Positions 16,327-23,716 of a stretch of DNA of 64,000 bases are shown here, piece after piece. Source of the DNA: Burkholderiales bacterium UBA1834. Lineage in GTDB: Bacteria > Pseudomonadota > Gammaproteobacteria > Burkholderiales > Burkholderiaceae_C. Within the stretch, counting starts at the first letter, position 1. Each line of letters opens with the position of its first letter. Under the pieces are notes generated by a model, which made no database searches, was not told where the DNA came from, and saw only the letters and a program-made list of their open reading frames with translations. The stretch covers positions 7,106-71,105 of the forward strand of contig DDJC01000002.1 in assembly GCA_002339015.1 (NCBI GenBank), written 5' to 3'. Position numbers and translations under genes: made by a program.

Positions 16327-16794
16327 ATGCGCCAGTTCACCTCCACCGAGGCCAAGCAGCATTTCGGCGAACTGCTCAAGGCGGCCGAGCACGGCCCTGT
16401 CGCCGTGGAGCGGCATCGCAAGGTGCAGGCCATCGTGCTCACGCCCGCGCACTTCGCCGCGATGCAGGCTCAGCCCGATCGTCAGGCCGAGCGCCGCATC
16501 GCCCGTCTGCAGCAGGCCGTGGCCGAGCACGAACGGCTGATCCGCCACCAGCGCATCGCCATCGACCTGTTGAGCCTGCCAAGCACTGAACAAAAGCAAC
16601 TCATCGACAAGGCCCGCGCCACGGTGGCCTTCTGGCAGGCAGACACGCTGTGCAGCAGCGATTACGTGCAACGCTGGTCGGACATCCTCGCCCAACCCGC
16701 GCCACAGATCGCCCGCCTCATCGTGGACGAGCTGGACGGCTGGGGCCCCGCCCTGCGCCGCAACTCACCCTGGATCGGAGACCACGCGCCATGA
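16327..16794 (+). CDS. Phd/YefM-like antitoxin with long C-terminal extension
   Basis: 155 residues. The first 50 (STEAKQHFGELLKAAEHGP then VERHRKVQAIVLTPAHFAAM) match the Phd/YefM DNA-binding fold of antitoxins. The rest is longer than usual: a helical region at about 55-90, then a segment with WQADTLCSSDYVQRWSDIL and a final GWGPALRRNSPW. It starts 2 bp after the udgX stop and overlaps the next gene by 4 bp (ATGA), so it is translated from the same SOS-controlled message. It is probably the regulator or antidote of the following protein. No toxin activity has been shown for this pair. Confidence 0.75.
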   Translation: MRQFTSTEAKQHFGELLKAAEHGPVAVERHRKVQAIVLTPAHFAAMQAQPDRQAERRIARLQQAVAEHERLIRHQRIAIDLLSLPSTEQKQLIDKARATVAFWQADTLCSSDYVQRWSDILAQPAPQIARLIVDELDGWGPALRRNSPWIGDHAP

Positions 16795-17342
16795 AGCTCA
16801 AGACCATGCTGGACCTGCTGGCCGAGGCCAGCGCCCTGTCGGGGCAGACCGATTACATCGTCATCGGCAGCCTGTCGATCCTCGCGCTCGAAGAGAACTT
16901 CGACGTGCCGCACGAGATGGCCATGTCCAACGACGTGGCCTGCTACACCCGCGCCGATCCGGAGCGCATCTTCGATGTGATGGGCGAGTTGGGCGAACAC
17001 TCGCCCCGGCATCGCCGCACGGGCTGCTTCAGCGACCCGGTGTCGCCTGCCTTGCCCAGCCTCCCCGACGGCTGGGAGGCCCGCCTGAACGCGGTCGCGC
17101 GCGCAGGCGTCAAGGCCTGGTGCCTGGACCCGAACGACGCGGCCCTGTCCAAGTACGCGCGGGGTGAGCCGCGTGACCGACGCTGGATCCGCGCCGGGCT
17201 GCGCGCCAGCGTGGTGTCGATGCCCATCGTGCGGTCCCGGTTGCAGCGCATGGAGTTCTTCGACCAACAGGAGGCGGACAAGGCGCGCCAGCTGATCGAC
17301 GAGGACGAGGCCTGGTTCCAGCAGGGCTTGCCGCAGCACTGA
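16791..17342 (+). CDS. DUF6036-like nucleotidyltransferase-fold protein (possible toxin partner)
   Basis: 183 residues. The pattern is that of minimal nucleotidyltransferase/AbiEii-like proteins: YIVIGSLSILALEE (the G-S motif), then SNDVACYTRADPERIFDV in place of the D-x-D motif, and later LDPNDAALSKYARGEPRDRRW, typical of DUF6036. The usual second acidic residue is Ala here (D-V-A), so catalytic activity is uncertain. It overlaps the Phd-like gene by ATGA. The pair looks like a toxin-antitoxin module embedded at the end of an SOS operon. An upstream frame extension (from 16650) lies within the antitoxin gene and was not used. Confidence 0.7.
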   Translation: MKLKTMLDLLAEASALSGQTDYIVIGSLSILALEENFDVPHEMAMSNDVACYTRADPERIFDVMGELGEHSPRHRRTGCFSDPVSPALPSLPDGWEARLNAVARAGVKAWCLDPNDAALSKYARGEPRDRRWIRAGLRASVVSMPIVRSRLQRMEFFDQQEADKARQLIDEDEAWFQQGLPQH

Positions 17343-17367
17343 GCCACGATATGACGCGGCGGCTCAC

Positions 17368-20300
17368 TCACCCGCCGCGGCGCGGCAGGCCGAGCGAGGC
17401 CAGCGCCCGCCGCAGATCGTCCTCGCCATAAGGCTTCTGGATGAAGCCCGTGGCCCGGTCCTTCAGGTCGCTCACCCCGTGGTCCGTCCCCGATGCGAAC
17501 AGCACGGGCAAGGTGGGCAGCTTGCTGCGCACCAGCGCGGCCAGTTCGCGACCGGACATGCCCGGCAGGCTCACGTCGGTGATCAACAGGTCGACGCCGA
17601 TGCGGCCCAGCAGGCCCAGTGCCTCGTCGCCATCGGACGCGACATGCACGGTGCAGCCCAGGTAGGTGAGCATCTCCTCGCTGGTGAAGCGGATCAGCTC
17701 GTCGTCCTCGACCAGCAGCACGCGCACCGGTCCCGAGGCCTCAGCCGGCGCCTGGATCTGAACGAGCGGTGAGGACGGTGCCTGTCCAGGGGCCGGCACG
17801 CGGCTGCCCAGCACGTGTCGGATCTTGCGCGCCAGGGCCTCACGCGTGTAGGGCTTGCTGAGCAGCTCGATGCCGTCGTCCAGCCGACCGCCATGCACGA
17901 TGGCGTTGTCGGTGTAGCCGGAGGTGAACAAGACGGCAATGTTGGGCAGGCGCTCGCGGGCCTTGCGGGCCAGCTCCGGGCTGCGCAGCCGGCCGGGCAT
18001 CACCACGTCGGTGAAGAGCACGTCGATCGGGATCCCGCTGTCGATGATCACCAGGCCGCTGTCGGCGTCCCTGGCCTTGAGCACGCGGTAGCCCAGCTCG
18101 GACAGCATCTCCACCACCGTGGCGCGCACGTTCTCGTCGTCCTCGACCACCAGCACGGTCTCGGTGCCCGAGGCCACGGGGCCGCTGTCCACATCAGTCG
18201 GCACATCCTCCTGCTGGTGCGAGCGCGGCAGGTACAAGCGCACGGTGGTGCCGTGGCCGGGCTCGCTGTAGAGCTTGACGTGCCCGCCGGACTGCTTGAC
18301 GAAGCCGTAGACCATGCTCAATCCCAGGCCCGTGCCCTGGCCCTCGTCCTTGGTGGTGAAGAAGGGCTCGAACACACGCTCGAGTTGCTCCGGCGGGATG
18401 CCGCAGCCGGTGTCCGACACGGCCACCATCACGTACTGGCCCGGCTCGATGCCGTCGTGGCGCTCCGCGTAGCCGTCGTCCAGGAAGGAGTTGCCCGCCT
18501 CGATGGTGAGGCGGCCGTGACCCTGCATCGCGTCGCGCGCATTGATGGCCAGGTTCAGCAGCGCATTCTCCAGCTGGCCCGCGTCGATGTGGGTGTTCCA
18601 CAGCCCGCCGCCGATCACGCATTCGATCTCGATGCCCTCGCCCAGCGCGCGGCGCAGCATGTCGTCCATATTGCGGATCAGGCGGCCCAGGTTCACCACC
18701 TTGGGCGCCAGGGGCTGGCGCCGCCCGAAGGCCAGCAGTTGCGAGGCCAGCTTGGCGCCGCGGCCCACGGCGGCCAGCGCATTCTTCAGGCGCTCCTCGG
18801 CCCGTCCGTGGCCGGCCAGATCCCGGCCGAGCAGTTGCAGGTTGCCGCCGATCACCTGCAGCAGGTTGTTGAAATCGTGCGCGACACCGCCGGTGAGCCG
18901 GCCCACAGCCTCGAGCTTCTGCGCGTGGCGCAACTGGGCCTCGACCTCGTCGCGTGCCGCCAACGCATCGGCCACGCGCTGTGCCAGTTCTTCGTTGAGC
19001 TGGCGACGAGCCTCTTCAGCCTCCTTGCGATCGGTGATGTCGATCACGGAGCCGATGTAGCCGAGGAAGGCCCCCTTGTTGTCGAACCAGGGGGCGGCCG
19101 CATCGATGGCCCAGCGGTAGTCGCCATCGCGGCCACGCAGGCGGTACTCCAGCGAGAAGGCGGCGTGCGTGGCGTTGGCCTCGGCGAAGCTGCGCTCCAC
19201 GGCGGGCCGGTCGTCCGGATGCGCGGCGTCGAGCCACCCAAAGCCCAGTCCGGTCTCAGGCGTCTGCCCGGTGAGCTCGTACCAGGAGCGGCTCAGGTAG
19301 GTGCACTGCCCATCGACGTCGGTGGTCCACACCATCACCGGCGCATTGTCGGCCATGGCCCTGAAACGCAGCTCGCTCTCGCGCAAAGCCTCGTGCACCT
19401 GTGCACGGATGCGGGCGATGGCCAGCGCGCCGTCCACCCTGGCCAGCAGTTCGCGGGCTGAGAAGGGCTTGACGAGGTAGTCGTCGGCCCCTTGTGCCAG
19501 GCCTTCGATGCGGGCCTCCTCGCCGGCCCGTGCGGACAGCGCGATCACCGGCAGGTCGCGCAGCGTGCTGTCCTCCTCGCGCAGGCGCCTGATCAGGGCG
19601 AAACCGTCCAGACGGGGCATCATCACGTCGGTCAGCAGCAGGTCGGGCCGGCGTCGACGCATGGACTCGAGCGCTTCCAGCCCGTCGGCCACCACGGCGC
19701 ACTCGTGCTCTGTGCTCAGCAGGCGCTGCACATAGCCGCGCATGTCCGCGTTGTCGTCGGCCACCAGGATGTAAGGCCTGGGCCGGCCAGCGGCGGCCGA
19801 AGCCAGGGCGGCCACGCCGCGCTCCCTCGACGGGATATCGTCCGCCGCCGGCGTGAGCGCGGCGGGAGACGGCGACAGCCAGCTCAACGCTTCTTCCAGG
19901 TAGTTCACGCCGCGCGCAGTGTGCGGGATCGGCGCCTGGGGATCGGCATCCTTTCTCACCTGCCCTGCCGGCAGATGCGCCGCGCCGAAAGGCAGGCTGA
20001 TGGCGAAGGTGGTGCCCTGGCCTTCCACGCTCTCCAGCGAGATGCTTCCACCATGCAGCCGCACCAGCTCGTGCACCAGCGCCAGCCCGATCCCCGTGCC
20101 TTCGAAGCTGCGCCCGCGCGCACCATCGATGCGGTGGAAGCGCTCGAACATGCGCGGCAGCTCAGAGGCCGGGATGCCGATACCTGTATCGGTGATCAGC
20201 AGCTGCGCCGCGTTGCCGTCAGACCGCAGGGTGACGCGGATCTGCCCTTCGAAGGTGAACTTGAAGGCGTTGGACACCAGGTTCAGGACGATCATTTCCC

Positions 20301-21708
20301 ACATGTCCGGATCGACATAGACGGGCTGCGGCAGCGGCTGGCAATCCACGACCAGCGCCAGCCCGGCCTTCTCGGTGGCGGACCGGAAGTTGCTGGCCAG
20401 CTCGGCCGTCATGCGGGCCAGGTCCACCGGCACGAAGCCGGCCTGCATGCGGCCGGCCTCGATGCGCGAGAAATCGAGCAGCGAGTTGACCAGCTTGAGC
20501 AGGCGGATGCCGTTGCGCTGCACCAGGCGCAGGCGCTCGGTCTGATGCGCAGGCAAGGTGCCATCGCCCAACGCGTCCTCGAGCGGCCCCAGCATCAGCG
20601 TCAGGGGCGTGCGGAACTCGTGGCTCACGTTGGAGAAGAAGGCCGTCTTGGCGCGGTCGATCTGGGCCAGGGCCTCCATGCGCTGGCGCGAGGCTTCGTG
20701 CGAACGCGCATTGGCGATGCCGGCCGCGATCTGGCTGGCCAGAAGGTCGACGAAGGCCTGGTAGTCGGTGTCGAAAGGCCGGTAGGGGTTCAGTCCGGCC
20801 ACGAAGAAGCCGGCCGGGCGCTGCTGGCCCTGCGTCTTGATGGGCGTGATCCAGGCCTGCGTGGGCGCGCGGTCCCACGCGCCGCGTGGCACCTCGCCGA
20901 AGTGCTCGGCCGAGACCGGCGCCATGGTGGCCGCGCCGCCCGCCAGCAGGGCCTCGATGGGCCAACCCAGGGTGTTGCGGCTGTCCAGCGTGGCGGCCAC
21001 GGCGGTGCGCGGGTCCTGCAGGCCCGTGGCAGCGGCCAGATGCGCGGTGTCCTGCTCGTCGAACAGGTAGGTCAGCGTGAAGGGCAGGTCCTGCGGGTTG
21101 CGGCCCAGCTCCCGCACCAGGGACTGCATCACCTCGGTTTCCTGGCTGATGCTGTTGAGGTCGCCCGTCAGCTGGCGCAGCGTGTCCATGCGGCGCTGGG
21201 CGATGACCCGGCGCGTGTCCTCGGTCACCACGCAGAACAGGCCTCGCACCGTCCCCTCTTCATCGGCCAGCGCGCTGTAGGAGAAGGTGTGGTACGTTTC
21301 TTCCGGCGCGCCGCTGCGCTGCAGGAACAGCATCAGATCCTCGTTCCAGCTGGCCACGCCCGTCTGCATCACCTGATCGATCAGCGGCCCGATGGACGGC
21401 CAGATCTCGGCCCACACGTGCGAGGTCGGTGCGCCCAGGGCCCAGGCCTGCTTCACGCCCAGGGTGGGGCTGTACGCGTCGTTGTAGAAGAAGGTAAGCT
21501 GCGGCCCCCACGCCATCCACATGGCGTAGCGCGAGGTGAGCATGATGCGCACCACGCTCTTGAGGCTCTGCGGCCAGTGGACGGGGTCCCCGAGGGGCGT
21601 CGAACACCAGTCCAGGGCACGCATCCGCGCGGCCATGGCGCCATCCCCAGCGAAGAAGCCGAGCGGGTCGGGCTGCTGCGCCGACAAATCCTGTGGTGTC
21701 CAGTCCAT
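17368..21708 (-). CDS. Double hybrid sensor histidine kinase with three receiver domains
   Basis: 1446 residues with no obvious membrane segments. The order is PAS-like (about 20-165), GAF-like (about 185-340), HisKA with His363 (VSHEFRTPLT), and HATPase (about 450-590). Next come receiver 1 with Asp694 (LLLTDVMMPRLDGF), PAS (about 795-915), a second HisKA with His944 (GGVAHDFNNLLQ) and a second HATPase (about 1050-1180). Receivers 2 and 3 close the protein, with Asp1234 (FTDVVMPG) and Asp1378 (ITDVSLPGMSG). Two complete kinase cores in one chain allow internal phosphorelay. No separate response regulator or Hpt gene is nearby. The signal is unknown. The N-terminal PAS begins MDWTPQDLSAQQPDPLGFF. 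Confidence 0.93.
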   Translation of the reverse strand: MDWTPQDLSAQQPDPLGFFAGDGAMAARMRALDWCSTPLGDPVHWPQSLKSVVRIMLTSRYAMWMAWGPQLTFFYNDAYSPTLGVKQAWALGAPTSHVWAEIWPSIGPLIDQVMQTGVASWNEDLMLFLQRSGAPEETYHTFSYSALADEEGTVRGLFCVVTEDTRRVIAQRRMDTLRQLTGDLNSISQETEVMQSLVRELGRNPQDLPFTLTYLFDEQDTAHLAAATGLQDPRTAVAATLDSRNTLGWPIEALLAGGAATMAPVSAEHFGEVPRGAWDRAPTQAWITPIKTQGQQRPAGFFVAGLNPYRPFDTDYQAFVDLLASQIAAGIANARSHEASRQRMEALAQIDRAKTAFFSNVSHEFRTPLTLMLGPLEDALGDGTLPAHQTERLRLVQRNGIRLLKLVNSLLDFSRIEAGRMQAGFVPVDLARMTAELASNFRSATEKAGLALVVDCQPLPQPVYVDPDMWEMIVLNLVSNAFKFTFEGQIRVTLRSDGNAAQLLITDTGIGIPASELPRMFERFHRIDGARGRSFEGTGIGLALVHELVRLHGGSISLESVEGQGTTFAISLPFGAAHLPAGQVRKDADPQAPIPHTARGVNYLEEALSWLSPSPAALTPAADDIPSRERGVAALASAAAGRPRPYILVADDNADMRGYVQRLLSTEHECAVVADGLEALESMRRRRPDLLLTDVMMPRLDGFALIRRLREEDSTLRDLPVIALSARAGEEARIEGLAQGADDYLVKPFSARELLARVDGALAIARIRAQVHEALRESELRFRAMADNAPVMVWTTDVDGQCTYLSRSWYELTGQTPETGLGFGWLDAAHPDDRPAVERSFAEANATHAAFSLEYRLRGRDGDYRWAIDAAAPWFDNKGAFLGYIGSVIDITDRKEAEEARRQLNEELAQRVADALAARDEVEAQLRHAQKLEAVGRLTGGVAHDFNNLLQVIGGNLQLLGRDLAGHGRAEERLKNALAAVGRGAKLASQLLAFGRRQPLAPKVVNLGRLIRNMDDMLRRALGEGIEIECVIGGGLWNTHIDAGQLENALLNLAINARDAMQGHGRLTIEAGNSFLDDGYAERHDGIEPGQYVMVAVSDTGCGIPPEQLERVFEPFFTTKDEGQGTGLGLSMVYGFVKQSGGHVKLYSEPGHGTTVRLYLPRSHQQEDVPTDVDSGPVASGTETVLVVEDDENVRATVVEMLSELGYRVLKARDADSGLVIIDSGIPIDVLFTDVVMPGRLRSPELARKARERLPNIAVLFTSGYTDNAIVHGGRLDDGIELLSKPYTREALARKIRHVLGSRVPAPGQAPSSPLVQIQAPAEASGPVRVLLVEDDELIRFTSEEMLTYLGCTVHVASDGDEALGLLGRIGVDLLITDVSLPGMSGRELAALVRSKLPTLPVLFASGTDHGVSDLKDRATGFIQKPYGEDDLRRALASLGLPRRGG

Positions 21709-22010
21709 GGCTTCCTGTCAGGAGGATGAGCCGCCCTGGGGACGGCCCTGCGAGAAGGGGAAAGAGAGGCCGCGTCTCGCACGTCACCCCGTGGGGAACT
21801 GCAAGCCATGGCGCGTACGACACCGCATTCTAGGCATCTTGGGGGTCACCGCGGCCGCACACCCTTGCAGGCCAGCAGCCTGGCCCGGCCCCCTGGGGTG
21901 AAGGGTTACTGCTCATGCCCGTGTCCGACCTGCTGGGTACATTGCGCGCATCCCCGCGCCATCCACCCCCCCAGACGATGGCATCGTCACTCCTCGCCTG
22001 GAAGTCTCCG
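21709..22010. other. Intergenic region between kinase and serine hydrolase genes
   Basis: This 302-bp divergent region carries an AGGA-type ribosome binding site for the kinase and no clear promoter, repeat or RNA gene. An in-frame ATG at 21915 could lengthen the serine hydrolase, but the added residues would put its signal peptide too far inside. Confidence 0.5.
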
Positions 22011-23462
22011 ATGCGCCACCACCGCTCGCGCCACGACGCCTTGTCCATCCAGCCCCTTGTCCCGTGCACCCCCCGATGGCTCGCCCTGGCCTGCGCTCTG
22101 GGATGCCTGGCCAGCCCGGCACGCGCCGACCTGATCGACGACCTGCCCGCAGGCACCGGCTACGCGGCGTGGGAGCTGTGCACCCGCACCCAGCAAAGCG
22201 GTGACGACTACCTGCGTGTGCGCTGGTCCTACACCGTGCCCAAGGTGCAGCCACTGCCCTATGTGTGGGACGTGGATTACCGCCCCGGCCTGAAGGTGGA
22301 CGTGCGCACCTTCGTGCCCTTCATCACCAACAAGCGCACCGCCGTCTACCGCAAGGGCCTGGGCTGTACCTTGGTACCACCGGGCGCCACCGAGGCCGCC
22401 GTGCGCGCCCAGCCCTTCAAGCCCGTGCAACCGGGCGCCCCCTCGGCCCAGGCCTGGCCGGCTGGCGAAGGCCCGGTGCAGACCTACCTGAACAGTGCAG
22501 CCCTGAACCAATTGCTGGCCAGGCACGGCGATGCCATCTTCGCCGAGACATCGACCAAGCCCGACGAGAAGCAGAATGCCCTGGCCTTCCTGGTGGCGCG
22601 TGATGGGCACCTGGTCTACGAACGCTACGCCAGGCACTACGACCGCCAGCAGCCGCAGCTGGGCTGGTCCATGACCAAATCACTGACCGGGCTGATCGCC
22701 GGACTGATGATCACGGATGGTCGCCTGAGCCTGGACACGCCCGTGGGCCTGCCGCAATGGTCGGGCAACGCCAAGGCCGACATCACCTGGCGCCAGTTGC
22801 TGAACATGGCGCCTGGCCTGGCCTGGAACGAGGGCTACGCCGGGGCCAGCGACGCCACACAGATGCTGTTCTCGCAGCCCGACCAGGGTGCCTGGGCCGC
22901 CGACCGCATGCTCATCTCGGCACCCGGCTCGACCTTCACCTACTCGACGGGCTTCTCGAACATCGCGATGCTGCGCATGAAGCAGTTGCTCGGCGGCACG
23001 CACCAGGCCCTGTACGACTACTACCAGCAGCGCCTGTTCGCGCCGCTGGGCATCCGCAACGGGGTGGTCGAGCCCGACGCCACGGGCACGCCCGTGGGCG
23101 GCGCACGCGGCATCCTGCGGCCGGTCGATTGGCTGCGCCTGGGCCAACTGGTGGCGCAGGGTGGCCAGTGGAACGGACAGACGCTGATCAGCGCCGAGGC
23201 CATGCGCTTCCTGGTGGCCGCCTCGCCCGCATCCAGCGACTACGGCGGCTCCATCTGGCGCCAGCCTTCGACCCAGATCCCGGCCGCCCTGCGCGCGCGC
23301 CTGCCGGCCGACCTGGTCTGGTTCGCCGGCCACATGGGGCAGTTCGTGGTGATCGTGCCCAGCAAGAACCTGGTGGTGCTGCGCATGGGCGTGTCCTTCT
23401 CCAAGGATGCGTCGCGCGAAGCGGTGTTCTCGGCCGTGGCCGATCTGGTGGAGCAGCCTTGA
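22011..23462 (+). CDS. Secreted serine hydrolase, beta-lactamase class C / NylB-like
   Basis: 483 residues from MRHHRSRHDALS, with a twin-basic then hydrophobic signal peptide ending SPARAD. A region of about 150 residues of unknown fold precedes the beta-lactamase-like domain. The catalytic motif is S-M-T-K (GWSMTKSLTGLIAG), followed by Y-S-T in FTYSTGFSNIAML as the YxN equivalent, and H-M-G-Q near the C-terminus in the KTG position. These match 6-aminohexanoate-dimer hydrolases and EstB-type esterases rather than true beta-lactamases. The substrate is unknown. Other starts (21915, 21978) are possible. It overlaps the DUF1289 gene at the stop. Confidence 0.85.
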   Translation: MRHHRSRHDALSIQPLVPCTPRWLALACALGCLASPARADLIDDLPAGTGYAAWELCTRTQQSGDDYLRVRWSYTVPKVQPLPYVWDVDYRPGLKVDVRTFVPFITNKRTAVYRKGLGCTLVPPGATEAAVRAQPFKPVQPGAPSAQAWPAGEGPVQTYLNSAALNQLLARHGDAIFAETSTKPDEKQNALAFLVARDGHLVYERYARHYDRQQPQLGWSMTKSLTGLIAGLMITDGRLSLDTPVGLPQWSGNAKADITWRQLLNMAPGLAWNEGYAGASDATQMLFSQPDQGAWAADRMLISAPGSTFTYSTGFSNIAMLRMKQLLGGTHQALYDYYQQRLFAPLGIRNGVVEPDATGTPVGGARGILRPVDWLRLGQLVAQGGQWNGQTLISAEAMRFLVAASPASSDYGGSIWRQPSTQIPAALRARLPADLVWFAGHMGQFVVIVPSKNLVVLRMGVSFSKDASREAVFSAVADLVEQP

Positions 23463-23686
23463 TCCTGTTGCCGGACAGCCCTTGCGTCTCGCTGTGCAAG
23501 CTGGACAATGACGATATCTGCCTTGGCTGTGGTCGCACAAGGGCCGAGATCAAGTCCTGGAAGTCGCTGCCCGATGAGCAACGTCATGACATCAACATGC
23601 GTCTGCTCGCCACCGGCCGCAAGAAGGTGCGCAAGCTCCTGCTCAAGCGGTTGAGGCAGCGCGTCAAGCAGGCTGGCAAGCGCTAG
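23459..23686 (+). CDS. DUF1289 small cysteine-motif protein
   Basis: 75 residues starting at TTG (MILLPDSPCVSLCKLD), which overlaps the hydrolase stop and has GGAG five bases upstream. The Cys pattern CVSLC then CLGCGR is the DUF1289 hallmark (a probable metal or Fe-S knuckle), followed by E-I-x-W-x-x-L (EIKSWKSLPDEQR). The C-terminus is very basic (RKKVRKLLLKRLRQRVKQ), suggesting nucleic-acid contact. No function is established for the family. It is translationally coupled to the hydrolase, perhaps by chance. Confidence 0.82.
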   Translation: MILLPDSPCVSLCKLDNDDICLGCGRTRAEIKSWKSLPDEQRHDINMRLLATGRKKVRKLLLKRLRQRVKQAGKR

Positions 23687-23716
23687 CAGCAAGCAGCCGC
23701 TGCGCGTGGGTTGCGC

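Noticed and set aside
19492..21729. 745-codon plus-strand frame opposite the hybrid kinase
   Set aside because: Shadow of a conserved kinase gene; its residues show no domain pattern.
22011..23462. Class C beta-lactamase (antibiotic resistance)
   Set aside because: The motif set SMTK, YST and HMGQ and the long N-terminal region fit NylB/EstB-type hydrolases better than AmpC.
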